NCBI RefSeq assembly: GCF_013410545.1
Contig: NZ_JACCFV010000001.1
Location: 2,170,001-2,234,000, forward strand
DNA from: Pseudoclavibacter chungangensis
GTDB taxonomy: Bacteria; Actinomycetota; Actinomycetes; Actinomycetales; Microbacteriaceae
Direction: 5' to 3'
Length of the DNA stretch: 64,000 nt
In this document: positions 16,166 through 24,421 of the stretch, in pieces
How the letters are laid out: every line of letters starts with the position of its first letter
Numbering within the stretch: position 1 is the first letter of the stretch
Made by a program: the position numbers and the translations under genes
Notes under the pieces: model-generated
What the model saw: the letters and a program-made list of their open reading frames with translations, nothing else
Told to the model about the DNA's origin: nothing
The model's database searches: none

Positions 16166-17524
16166 ATGGGCGTGTGCGATATTCCCGTCATCTCCAGCGT
16201 CTGCGACGTGGCTGGTGAAGCCGCCGCGACGCTGATCTCGGCCCCATTCGACTGGCTCGCAAGCGCGATGGGTGAGGCCGCCGGCTGGCTCTTCGAGGCC
16301 GTCTGGACGGTCTTCGATACCACCACGCTGGTCGACGTCACCGGCAGCGAGTACGTCGGCGTCTACAACCTGATCTTCGGGATCGCCGTGTTCGTGATGC
16401 TGCTGTTCTTCTGCTTGCAGCTCATCACCGGCATGATCCGCCGAGAACCCGCCGCGCTCTCCCGCGCCGCTCTCGGGCTGGCCAAAAGCGTGCTCGGGTC
16501 GTTCGTCGTCATCACGCTGGTGGCGCTGCTGCTGGAGATCACCGACCAACTCGCCATCGGGATCATCCAAGCCGCCGGGGAGACCACCGCGACGATGGGC
16601 GACAAGATCGCGATTCTCGTGGCCGGGCTGACGGCGCTGAACGTGGGTGCGCCCGGTGTCGGGGCGATCCTCACGATCTTCCTCGCCGCCTTGGCCATTG
16701 CCGCCGCTGCGATCGTGTGGCTGTCGCTGCTGATCCGCAAGGCGTTGCTGCTGGTCGCGGTCGTGCTCGCCCCGTTCGCGTTCTCCGGGGCGTCCTGGGA
16801 TGCCACGCGCGGCTGGATCTCCAAGTGGGCCATGTTCGTCGTCGCGCTCATCTTGTCCAAGCTCGTGCTCGTCGTGATCCTGCTGGTCGCGGTCACCCAG
16901 GTGTCAGCTCCGATCGACGCCGACCTGTCGAACATCGCCGACCCGCTGGCCGGGGTCGTGCTGATGGCGCTGGCCGGGTTCGCGCCCTACATGACGTATC
17001 GGTTCCTGTCGTTCATCGGCTTCGACCTCTACAACTCGATGGGCACCGAGCAGGAAGCCAAGAGCGCACTGAACCGTCCGGTGCCGGTGCCCGGCAAGCC
17101 GCAGGGCAACGCGCCCAAGCGCGTGCTCGACGAGGGCAGTGGGGGCGGCGACAAGAAGCCCAGCGGCGGGAGCGGCGGCGGGGCTGGCCCCAAGACGAAG
17201 CCCGCGCCCGCAGCGTCGTCAGCGGCCGGTGGTGCAGGCGGTGCGGGCGGCGGTTCTGCCGGAGCGGGTGCCGGTGCTGCGGGCGGCGGTGCTGCGGCTG
17301 CGGGGCCGATCGCCGCCGGGGTCGTGGCCGGGGCCGCCGTGGTCAAGGGCGCTGCGACAGCAGGCCCGAAAGCAGGGCAGGCACTCGCCGATCAAGCCGA
17401 TCACGCGGCGGGCGGTGCCGAGCAGTCGGGGCCGAGCCAAGTGACCCCGCACGCGCCGCCGCCCTCGCAACCGCTGCCGAAGACCCCGAGCAGCACGCCG
17501 CCGCCGAGACCGACCAAGGAGTGA
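16166..17524 (+). CDS. TrbL/VirB6-type polytopic conjugation channel protein
   Basis: 452 residues from the ATG at 16166 with a strong AGAGGAGG site. About six membrane helices lie between residues 70 and 290, including IAVFVMLLFFCLQLITGMI, VVITLVALLLEI, WLSLLIRKALLLVAVVLAPF and LVLVVILLVAVTQV. The arrangement matches TrbL/VirB6 inner-membrane channel proteins. The last 150 residues are Gly/Ala-rich then Pro-rich and probably disordered in the cytoplasm or cell wall. It follows the pilin-like genes and precedes SCO6880, the usual order in actinobacterial transfer operons. Confidence 0.85.
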   Translation: MGVCDIPVISSVCDVAGEAAATLISAPFDWLASAMGEAAGWLFEAVWTVFDTTTLVDVTGSEYVGVYNLIFGIAVFVMLLFFCLQLITGMIRREPAALSRAALGLAKSVLGSFVVITLVALLLEITDQLAIGIIQAAGETTATMGDKIAILVAGLTALNVGAPGVGAILTIFLAALAIAAAAIVWLSLLIRKALLLVAVVLAPFAFSGASWDATRGWISKWAMFVVALILSKLVLVVILLVAVTQVSAPIDADLSNIADPLAGVVLMALAGFAPYMTYRFLSFIGFDLYNSMGTEQEAKSALNRPVPVPGKPQGNAPKRVLDEGSGGGDKKPSGGSGGGAGPKTKPAPAASSAAGGAGGAGGGSAGAGAGAAGGGAAAAGPIAAGVVAGAAVVKGAATAGPKAGQALADQADHAAGGAEQSGPSQVTPHAPPPSQPLPKTPSSTPPPRPTKE

Positions 17525-17530
17525 CCTGTC

Positions 17531-19003
17531 ATGTCCAGTACCGAAACGGCTCACGAGCGCGGCGGCGGCGAGTTGGTGCCGGTGAAGTTCAGCCGCTTGA
17601 CCCGGCGCGGCATCCTGCTCGGCCTGTCGCTGTCGCAGCTGCTCACCCTCGGCATCGGCGGGGCGAGCCTCGTGGCCGCGTTCTACGGCGGCGGCGGGGT
17701 GCTGTTCGTCATCACCGCACCGATCTGGGTGCTGGCCGCTGCGGTCACCTGGACTCCGGTCGCGGGTCGCCCGCTGGTCGAATGGCTGCCGGTCGCTTGC
17801 TGGTGGCTGTGGCGCAAGACCGGCGGGCAGCTGGCCTACCGGCGCAGGATCGTCACGCCTCGGCCTGCGGGCACGCTCGCGCTGCCCGGTGACATGGCGC
17901 GGTTGCGCGAGTACGTCGACCCGGAGACCGGTGCCGGGATGGTGCACGACCCCACCGCCGCTACGCTCACCGTGGTCACGGAGATCACGCACCCGGCGTT
18001 CGTCTTGCTCGATCCCGGTGAGCAGGAACGCCGGGTCACCGCGTGGGGGCGGGTGCTGGCGACGGTGTGCCGGTCGGGGCGGATCGCGACGCTGCAAGTG
18101 CTGGAGCGCACCCTGCCCGACTCCGGGCAGGGCCTTGCGGAGTGGTGGGCCGCGCACGGCACCGCCGACGGCTCGTGGGCGGCGACGACCTATCAGGAGC
18201 TGATCGACCGGGCCGGGCCTGCCGGGGAACGTCACGCGACCACGCTCAGCCTGTCGCTGGACATGCGCGCCGCCGCCCGGCAGATCCGCACCGCAGGCGG
18301 CGGCATCAAGGGCGCGGCTGCCGTGCTGCGTCAGGAGATGGGCACCCTGTCGGCGGCGCTGCGCTCGGCAGACCTGACGAGCAAGGGCTGGCTCGGCACG
18401 GGGCAGATCGCGGTCATCCTGCGCTCGGCGTATGACCCGGCGATCGCTGCGACGCTGGAACGCCACGGCGACCTCGGCCACGACCTCGCCACCGCCGGGC
18501 CGGTCGCGGTCACCGAGTCGTGGGGGCATCTGCGCAGCGACTCGGCGTTCCACACCGTCCTCTGGATCAGCGAGTGGCCGCGCTCGATGGTGCATCCGGG
18601 GTTCCTCTCGCCCGTGCTGCCCAGTACCGGAATTCACCGTTCGTTCTCGCTGATCTGCACCCCGCTGCGCACCGATCAGGCCGCCCGCGACATTCGCCGC
18701 AAGAAGACCGAGTACATCTCCGATGCCGCCCAGCGCGCCCGGATCGGGCAGATCGAGGACGCAGGCCAGACCGCCGAGTTCCACGACGTTCTCCAGCAGG
18801 AGGCCGACTTGACGGCCGGGCACGGGGTGCTGCGCTACACCGGCCTGATCTCCGTGTCGGCCGATTCGCTGCCCGAGCTGGAGGCGGCGGTCGCCGCGAT
18901 CGAGCAGGCCGCCATCCAAGCCTCGTGCGAGACCCGCACCCTGGTCGGCCAGCAGGCGCAGGCGTTCGCCGCCGCTGCGCTGCCGCTGTGCCGCAAGGCC
19001 TGA
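17531..19003 (+). CDS. SCO6880 family protein (VirB3/PrgI-like fused domain)
   Basis: 490 residues. Two N-terminal membrane helices (LSLSQLLTLGIGGASLVAAF and LFVITAPIWVLAAAVTWTP) form a PrgI/VirB3-like anchor. A long cytoplasmic domain follows that resembles the N-terminal part of VirB4-type proteins but shows no Walker motifs, with blocks such as WPRSMVHPGFLSPVL and RTDQAARDIRRKKTEY. It is a standard component of actinobacterial type IV systems. It pairs with the ATPase at 19852, which here lacks such an N-terminal region, so the two genes together probably represent a split VirB3-VirB4. Confidence 0.85.
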   Translation: MSSTETAHERGGGELVPVKFSRLTRRGILLGLSLSQLLTLGIGGASLVAAFYGGGGVLFVITAPIWVLAAAVTWTPVAGRPLVEWLPVACWWLWRKTGGQLAYRRRIVTPRPAGTLALPGDMARLREYVDPETGAGMVHDPTAATLTVVTEITHPAFVLLDPGEQERRVTAWGRVLATVCRSGRIATLQVLERTLPDSGQGLAEWWAAHGTADGSWAATTYQELIDRAGPAGERHATTLSLSLDMRAAARQIRTAGGGIKGAAAVLRQEMGTLSAALRSADLTSKGWLGTGQIAVILRSAYDPAIAATLERHGDLGHDLATAGPVAVTESWGHLRSDSAFHTVLWISEWPRSMVHPGFLSPVLPSTGIHRSFSLICTPLRTDQAARDIRRKKTEYISDAAQRARIGQIEDAGQTAEFHDVLQQEADLTAGHGVLRYTGLISVSADSLPELEAAVAAIEQAAIQASCETRTLVGQQAQAFAAAALPLCRKA

Positions 19004-19054
19004 CCCGTCTCGTGCACCTCGAAGCCAACCGCACCGATCACGGGGAGGCCCGAC

Positions 19055-19855
19055 ATGCCCACGTTCCACGATCCATCCGCCGACGCCGAAGAAGCCCGCC
19101 AAGCCTTGCGGGGCCTCGCGCACGCCACCATCCGCATCGACGACCCCGACGTGCTGTACGGCGTCGTCGGGGAGCTGCTCGGCGCGGCCCGCTCGCTGGA
19201 GCAGTCGCTCATCCAACTCGCCGGGGCGAGTCTCACCTATCAAGGGCGTGCCGCCCACGATGACGGCGACCTGGGCCTCGGTGCCGCCGACGCCTGGGCC
19301 GCCGCCGACGCGCTCCGCCAAGCCGCCCAGCATGTCAGCGCCGCCGAGACCGTGCTCGATCAGGCGGCTGGGCATCTGGGCCGCATCGCCTGGCAGCCTC
19401 CGCAGCGGCAGTGGGTGACGGTGGTGTTCTTGCAGGGCGAGGAAGCCGAGCCGGTGCTCGACCTCATCGACCGCGACGGCACCGTCGTAGCGATCGAGCA
19501 GCTGCGCGGCTACGACTACGGCGACGAGACCACGAACGCGGCGCTGGCGAACGGGCACGTCTACGACGAGCCGCCTCGCGGTGCGAACGACCGGCAGGTC
19601 ATCGCGGGCGAGTACGCCCTGACCTACAGCCATGCGTTCGGGAACGTCGCCCTCTACCGCGCCTACACTCCGCCCGCCGACACCCCGGCGGCAGGCGACG
19701 GGCCGCAGCGCAGCGGGCCTGCGCAGGACGCCGCGACCGCCGACGCTGCACGGCGGGCGCTCGAGGAACGCCGGAACCGGGTGCGCGGCGACGGGTCGTG
19801 GTTCACCCCCGATCGGATCACGGACATCAAGCGGAACCGGGGGCTGGAGCGATGA
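19055..19855 (+). CDS. Hypothetical protein between SCO6880 and the VirB4-type ATPase
   Basis: 266 residues. The N-terminal 110 residues are helical and rich in Ala (ARSLEQSLIQLAGASLTY, ADALRQAAQHVSAAETVLDQ). The middle contains a compact predicted alpha/beta segment, WVTVVFLQGEEAEPVLDLID. The C-terminus is charged. No family is recognised. The stop overlaps the next start by 4 bp (ATGA), so it is co-translated with the ATPase and probably serves the transfer machine. Confidence 0.65.
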   Translation: MPTFHDPSADAEEARQALRGLAHATIRIDDPDVLYGVVGELLGAARSLEQSLIQLAGASLTYQGRAAHDDGDLGLGAADAWAAADALRQAAQHVSAAETVLDQAAGHLGRIAWQPPQRQWVTVVFLQGEEAEPVLDLIDRDGTVVAIEQLRGYDYGDETTNAALANGHVYDEPPRGANDRQVIAGEYALTYSHAFGNVALYRAYTPPADTPAAGDGPQRSGPAQDAATADAARRALEERRNRVRGDGSWFTPDRITDIKRNRGLER

Positions 19856-21360
19856 GCGCCCGCGACGAGGAGAAGCTGCACGCCTCGGTGCTGGTGACCC
19901 CGGCCCGCGAGAAGCGCCGCTACCGCAAGCAGCGACGCCAGGCCGCGACGCAGCTGCACCGCGAGCAACGGCAACAGCGGATGGACGAGGCCAAGGCCCG
20001 CGCCGACGCCGAGAAAGCCGAACGTGCCGCGCGCCAGTATCTGCCCGCCGCCGGGGAACCGGGCCCGGCGAAGCTGCGCACCGCTGGTCGCTTCCGGCTA
20101 CCTCGGCATCAGGACACCTCCGCCACGCTGTCGGGGGCCTACCCGTTCGTCGCAGAGGGCGGACTCGGCTCCAGCGGCGTCTTCGTCGGCCAGGACTTGT
20201 ACAGCGGCGGCTCGTTCGTCTACGACCCGTGGGTGCTCTACGCACGCGGAATCATCACCGCCCCGAACGTCGTGCTGGCCGGGATCGTCGGCTCCGGCAA
20301 GTCGAGCCTCGCGAAGTCGCTGTACACGAGGTCGTTGGCGTTCGGCAGGCGCGTCTACATCCCCGGCGATCCGAAGGGCGAGCACACTGCCGTCGCCGAA
20401 GCGGTCGGGGGCCGGGCGATCGCGCTCGGGCACGGCATGGCGAACCGGCTCAACCCTCTGGACGAGGGCTACCGGCCGAGCAACCTCACCGACACCGAGT
20501 GGGAGACCACGGTGGCCGCGCGTCGCCGCGACCTCATCGGCGCACTGGCCGAGGTCGTCCTTACCCGCGCGCTGACCCCGTTGGAACACACCGCGATCGA
20601 CACCGCCCTGACCGCGACCGTGCGCGAGAACGCCGTGCCGACCCTCCCGATGGTGGTCGAGCGCATCCTCACCCCCACGAACGATGCCGACGGCAGGCTC
20701 GCCGACGACGGCAGGCTCGTCGGCCACGCACTGCGGCGTCTGGTAGCCGGGGATCTCGCGGGGTTGTTCGACGGCCCAAGCACCGTGCAGTTCGATCCGA
20801 CCCTGCCGATGATGAGCCTCGACCTGAGCCGGGTCACGGAGAACTCAACGCTCATCAGCGCGCTGATGACATGCTGCTCGGCGTGGATGGAGTCGGCGCT
20901 CCTCGATCCCGCAGGCGGGCAACGCTGGGTGATCTACGACGAAGCATGGCGTCTCATGTCGCAGCCATCGCTGCTGCGCAGGATGGACGCACACTGGAGG
21001 CTCGCCAGGCACTACGGCATCGCCAACGCCCTGATCTTCCACAAGCTGACCGACCTTGAGAACGTCGGCGACGCGGGTTCCGCGATGCGCTCGCTGGCGA
21101 ACTCGTTGCTGGCCAATGCCGAAACGCGAGTGATCTACAGGCAAGAGAGCGACCAGCTGGGCGTCACCGCCAAGACCCTCGGCCTGACCACGACAGAGCG
21201 CAAACTGCTGCCCTCGCTCGGGGTCGGGCAGGGCTTGTGGCGCATCAAAGAACGCTCGTTCGTTGTCCAGCAACAGTTGCACCCCGCCGAGCTCGCGCTC
21301 TTCGACACGAGTGCCAGGGCATCGGGGGAAACCCGCAAGTTCACGATTCCTGAAGGCTAA
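19852..21360 (+). CDS. VirB4/TraC-type conjugation ATPase
   Basis: 502 residues from the ATG at 19852 that overlaps the previous stop. After a basic N-terminal helix (EKRRYRKQRRQAATQLHREQ), the ATPase core has Walker A GIVGSGKSSLAKSL near residue 144, the IPGDPKGEHTAVAEA block and Walker B RWVIYDEAWRLM near residue 362. The motif FHKLTDLENVGDAGS follows, as in VirB4/TraC ATPases. It would power pilus assembly and substrate transfer. It is the last gene of the block; no VirD4/TraG coupling ATPase follows before the hairpin at 21401. Confidence 0.87.
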   Translation: MSARDEEKLHASVLVTPAREKRRYRKQRRQAATQLHREQRQQRMDEAKARADAEKAERAARQYLPAAGEPGPAKLRTAGRFRLPRHQDTSATLSGAYPFVAEGGLGSSGVFVGQDLYSGGSFVYDPWVLYARGIITAPNVVLAGIVGSGKSSLAKSLYTRSLAFGRRVYIPGDPKGEHTAVAEAVGGRAIALGHGMANRLNPLDEGYRPSNLTDTEWETTVAARRRDLIGALAEVVLTRALTPLEHTAIDTALTATVRENAVPTLPMVVERILTPTNDADGRLADDGRLVGHALRRLVAGDLAGLFDGPSTVQFDPTLPMMSLDLSRVTENSTLISALMTCCSAWMESALLDPAGGQRWVIYDEAWRLMSQPSLLRRMDAHWRLARHYGIANALIFHKLTDLENVGDAGSAMRSLANSLLANAETRVIYRQESDQLGVTAKTLGLTTTERKLLPSLGVGQGLWRIKERSFVVQQQLHPAELALFDTSARASGETRKFTIPEG

Positions 21361-21400
21361 ATCGCCGGAAGATGCGGGTTCAGGCCATGGTTTCTGAGGT

Positions 21401-21435
21401 GTGGGGTTGCATGTTCCGCGAACATGCAACCCCAC
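21401..21435. terminator. Bidirectional hairpin between the conjugation block and merR
   Basis: A perfect 16-bp stem, GTGGGGTTGCATGTTC with its complement, around a 3-nt CGC loop. It lies between two convergent genes, 40 bp after the ATPase stop and 39 bp after the end of merR. There is no clear U-tract, but the stem is strong on either strand, so it probably terminates both transcripts. Confidence 0.75.
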
Positions 21436-21473
21436 CGGTGAACACTTGGGCCGGGCGTGCACCTGCCGCAGGC

Positions 21474-21839
21474 TTATACGTCGCGGAGGCGCGCGATGAG
21501 TTCGTCGGCGGCGTCCAGTTGTTTCGCGAGTTTCTCGCGACGCTCCTCTGCGTCGGTCACGAACGTATCCAGCGCTGCGCGCGCGGCGCTGTCTGACGGA
21601 TCATCCGCCAGTGCGTCAGCAGCGGCGAGGACTTCGCCCATCTGGTCGAGGGAGAACCCGAGCGGCTTCATCTGGCGGATCAGGAGGAGCCGCTCGACGT
21701 CGGCGTCGGTGTAGAGGCGGAACCCGCCACTGGTGCGGTCGCTCGGGGAGACGAGCCCGATCTCGTCGTAGTGGCGGAGGGTGCGCAGCGACAGGCTGGT
21801 GCGCTCAGCGACCTCGCCGATATGGATCGTTCCTGCCAT
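21474..21839 (-). CDS. MerR-family transcriptional regulator (cysteine-free)
   Basis: 121 residues from ATG 21839. The MerR winged helix is clear: IGEVAERTSLSLRTLRHYDE then GLVSPSDRTSGGFRLYTDAD. A long dimerisation helix follows (AEERREKLAKQLDAADELIA). No cysteine is present, so it does not sense metals through the Cys ligands of MerR/CadR/CueR. It is divergent from the SulP gene, with a dyad in the promoter at 21867-21895, and it probably controls both. The ligand could be an anion or a redox signal; this is unknown. Confidence 0.87.
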   Translation of the reverse strand: MAGTIHIGEVAERTSLSLRTLRHYDEIGLVSPSDRTSGGFRLYTDADVERLLLIRQMKPLGFSLDQMGEVLAAADALADDPSDSAARAALDTFVTDAEERREKLAKQLDAADELIARLRDV

Positions 21840-21866
21840 CGGGTACTCCTCTGCCTCGATTTGGCA

Positions 21867-21895
21867 CCCAACCCTCACGTAACGGTAGAGTTGGG
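21867..21895. promoter_or_regulatory. MerR-type operator/promoter between merR and sulP
   Basis: An interrupted dyad, CCAACCCTC at 21868-21876 and GAGTTGG at 21888-21894, lies between the divergent merR (ATG at 21839) and sulP (ATG at 21958) genes. MerR-family operators are short dyads placed in an overlong promoter spacer, and this one is in the expected place. The -35 and -10 boxes were not resolved with confidence. Confidence 0.5.
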
Positions 21896-21957
21896 TTTGG
21901 CGGGCTCCGACCTCGACCGCCGTCACCCTATTTTCCCGCACCTCTCTGGGAGGCAGA

Positions 21958-23463
21958 ATGAGCGCGCCCGCACGCGACAAGGAACGCTACTGGCCTCGGC
22001 CGACCGTGATGGATGTGTTCCGTTCGCCGAAGCTGTTGACGAAGGAAGTCCTCGCGGGTATGGTGGTCGGCCTCGCGCTCATCCCGGAGGCCATCGCGTT
22101 CGCGATCGCCGCAGGCGTGCCGGCCGAGGTGGGCTTGTTCTCCTCGATCGTGATGGCAATCTCGATCGCGTTCCTCGGTGGGCGGCCCGCGATGATTACC
22201 GCGGCGACCGCAGCGATCGCGCTCGTCATCCGGCCGGTCGCCGACGAGTACGGCCTCGACTACCTCATCGCGACCGTGATCCTCGGCGGCATCTTCCAGA
22301 TCGTTCTCGGCCTGCTCGGTGTCGGCAAGCTCATGCGGTTCATCCCGCGCAGCGTGATGGTCGGGTTTGTCAACGCCCTCGCGATCCTCATCGCTGTCGC
22401 CCAATTGGAGCATTTCACCGGCGCGTCCTGGCTGATGTACCCGATGATCATCGTCAGCATCCTGATCCTATGGCTCTTCCCGAAGCTCACGAAGGCTGTG
22501 CCCGCGCCTCTGGTGGTCGTGATCGTGATGACCCTCGCGGTGTGGCTGCTGAACCTCGATGTGAAGACCGTCGGCGGTCTCGGCGAACTGCCCGGCGGCC
22601 CGCCGATGCCGTTCTTCCCCGATGTACCGCTCACCTTCGAGACACTGCAAATCATTGCCCCGTATGCCCTCGGCATGGCCGCGGTGGGGCTCATGGAGTC
22701 ACTGATGACCGCGAAGCTCGTGGACGACATCACCGACACGCACTCGAACAAGACCCGCGAGGCGATGGGGCAAGGCGGCGCGAACATCCTCTCTGGCCTC
22801 TTCGGTGGCATGGGTGGCTGCGCGATGATCGGGCAGACCATGATCAACGTGCGCGCCTCCGGCGCCCGCACCCGCGTCTCCACGTTCGCCGCCGGCGTGT
22901 TCCTCCTGATCCTGGTGTGGTTCCTCGGCCCGATAATGAACCTGATCCCCATCGGGGCGCTGGTGGCGATCATGTTCATGGTCGCGTTCCTCACCTTCGA
23001 CTGGCACTCCATCGCACCCTCCACGCTGAAGCGGATGCCCAAGAGCGAGACGATCGTGATGCTCGTCACCGTCATCCCGGTGCTCATCACCCACAACCTC
23101 TCCGTCGGGGTCATCATCGGCGTGTTCGTCGCCGCGATCCTGTTCGTGCGCCGCGTCGCCCACTTCACCACCGTCACCCGCACCTTCAGCGCTAACGAAG
23201 ACACGGCGCACTATGAGGTCGATGGCGAGCTGTTCTTCGCGTCCTCGAACGACCTGACCACCCAGTTCGAGTACGCCGACGACCCGAAGCGTGTCGTGAT
23301 CGACATGTCGAAGTCGCACGTGTGGGACGCCTCGACCGTCGCAGCGCTCGATGGAATCGAGCAGAAGTACCGCGAACACGACATCGAGGTCGAGATCATC
23401 GGCTTGAACGAGGCGAGCGGAACCTTCCACGCACGATTGAGCGGGAACCTGCCCTCACACTGA
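21958..23463 (+). CDS. SulP family anion transporter with STAS domain
   Basis: 501 residues. The SulP signature is present near residues 35-70 (VGLALIPEAIAFAIAAGVPA) and is followed by ten or more membrane segments. The cytoplasmic C-terminus, about residues 415-500, is a STAS domain (VVIDMSKSHVWDASTVAALD). Members carry sulfate, bicarbonate or other oxyanions. The substrate is not evident here. The divergent MerR gene and the neighbouring arsenate and chromate genes suggest a role in oxyanion stress, for example sulfate uptake that competes with chromate. This is inference. Confidence 0.88.
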   Translation: MSAPARDKERYWPRPTVMDVFRSPKLLTKEVLAGMVVGLALIPEAIAFAIAAGVPAEVGLFSSIVMAISIAFLGGRPAMITAATAAIALVIRPVADEYGLDYLIATVILGGIFQIVLGLLGVGKLMRFIPRSVMVGFVNALAILIAVAQLEHFTGASWLMYPMIIVSILILWLFPKLTKAVPAPLVVVIVMTLAVWLLNLDVKTVGGLGELPGGPPMPFFPDVPLTFETLQIIAPYALGMAAVGLMESLMTAKLVDDITDTHSNKTREAMGQGGANILSGLFGGMGGCAMIGQTMINVRASGARTRVSTFAAGVFLLILVWFLGPIMNLIPIGALVAIMFMVAFLTFDWHSIAPSTLKRMPKSETIVMLVTVIPVLITHNLSVGVIIGVFVAAILFVRRVAHFTTVTRTFSANEDTAHYEVDGELFFASSNDLTTQFEYADDPKRVVIDMSKSHVWDASTVAALDGIEQKYREHDIEVEIIGLNEASGTFHARLSGNLPSH

Positions 23464-23515
23464 CCCGACTGCGTGCTCGGCTCATGCAAGGCTCATCGGC
23501 CGTCCGCCGCGCTGG

Positions 23516-23549
23516 ACGGGAGGGCCAGCGACTACTCCTGCCCTCCCGT
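23516..23549. terminator. Hairpin between sulP and the ars operon
   Basis: A 10-bp perfect stem, ACGGGAGGGC and GCCCTCCCGT, with a 14-nt loop, placed between convergent sulP (stop at 23463) and the last arsC gene (stop at 23556). It probably acts as a shared terminator. Confidence 0.6.
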
Positions 23550-23555
23550 TCAGAG

Positions 23556-23975
23556 TTACGACATCGCGGCGCTGAGCTCGCTGGCGAGGCGCAGGACGCG
23601 TTCGGCGATCTGATCCCGGATCGCCCGCGTGCGGTCGCCGCCGCCGACGTCGGATGCAGCCTGGTCTTCGAAGGTCCAGGTCTCGATCGTTCCGGCCATG
23701 CCGTCGACCGGGGCGACCTTCGCCTCGTCGCCGAGCACGATGACCCGATCCACGCTGCGGAGGATCTCGGGATCGATGGGCTTCGGATACTCGCCCTCCA
23801 TCGACGCACCGACCTCGACGATCGCTTCCTCGGCGAGGGCACTAAGCGTATCGCCCGGCGCAGTACCGGCCGAATAGACGGTGATGGCGTCGCCGGCGTG
23901 CTGCCGCATGAGCGCGGCGGCCATCTGCGATTTGCCGCCGTTCTTCTTGCAGACGAACAGCACCGACGCGATCAT
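23556..23975 (-). CDS. Low-molecular-weight phosphatase/ArsC-like protein with altered P-loop
   Basis: 139 residues of the LMW phosphatase/arsenate reductase fold. The usual C-x5-R active-site loop appears as VCKKNGGKSQMAAALM, so the essential Arg is Lys (C-x5-K). The later blocks (VYSAGTAPGD, DRVIVLGDEAKV) are kept, but the C-terminal Asp-Pro segment differs from ArsC. It is the last gene of the ars operon and overlaps the upstream arsC by 4 bp. It may be a mycothiol-dependent variant or a partner without full reductase activity. I recall similar K-type loops in other actinobacterial proteins but cannot confirm that here. Confidence 0.8.
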   Translation of the reverse strand: MIASVLFVCKKNGGKSQMAAALMRQHAGDAITVYSAGTAPGDTLSALAEEAIVEVGASMEGEYPKPIDPEILRSVDRVIVLGDEAKVAPVDGMAGTIETWTFEDQAASDVGGGDRTRAIRDQIAERVLRLASELSAAMS

Positions 23976-24394
23976 GCGCTGGCCGCCTCGGTGCTCGCGG
24001 GCTCGAGGGAGGCGATGAGTTCCTGGATGCGGCGTTTGATGTCGTCGCGGATCGGACGGACAGCGTCGATGCCCTGGCCCGCGGGGTCATCGAGCTTCCA
24101 ATCCTCGTAGCGCTTGCCGGGGAAGAACGGGCAGGCGTCGCCGCAGCCCATCGTGATGACGACATCGGAGTCCTGCACGGCGTCGGTGGTGAGGATCTTC
24201 GGGGCCTCGCCGCGGATGTCGATGCCCTCTTCGAGCATCGCCTCGACGGCGACGGGATTGATTTGGTCCGCGGGGATCGAGCCTGCCGAACGGACCTCGA
24301 TGCGGTCGCCCGCGAGGTGGCGGAGGTAGCCTGCGGCCATCTGGGAACGGCCGGCGTTGTGGACGCAGACGAACAGGACGGTGGGAGTAGACAT
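23972..24394 (-). CDS. arsC: Arsenate reductase (LMW-phosphatase fold, mycothiol type likely)
   Basis: 140 residues. The active-site loop VCVHNAGRSQMAAGYL is canonical (C-x5-R-S), with the downstream ITMGCGDACPFFPGKRYEDW containing a second Cys pair as in actinobacterial arsenate-mycothiol transferases. It would reduce arsenate to arsenite for export by Acr3. It follows chrA by 27 bp and overlaps the next arsC-like gene. Confidence 0.92.
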   Translation of the reverse strand: MSTPTVLFVCVHNAGRSQMAAGYLRHLAGDRIEVRSAGSIPADQINPVAVEAMLEEGIDIRGEAPKILTTDAVQDSDVVITMGCGDACPFFPGKRYEDWKLDDPAGQGIDAVRPIRDDIKRRIQELIASLEPASTEAASA

Positions 24395-24421
24395 GAGGGT
24401 TCTCGTTTCCGATCGGGTCGG

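Noticed and set aside
17219..20245. A minus-strand frame of over 1000 codons opposite the conjugation genes
   Set aside because: It is low-complexity and runs across several genes with overlapping starts and clear families on the plus strand, so it is a shadow.
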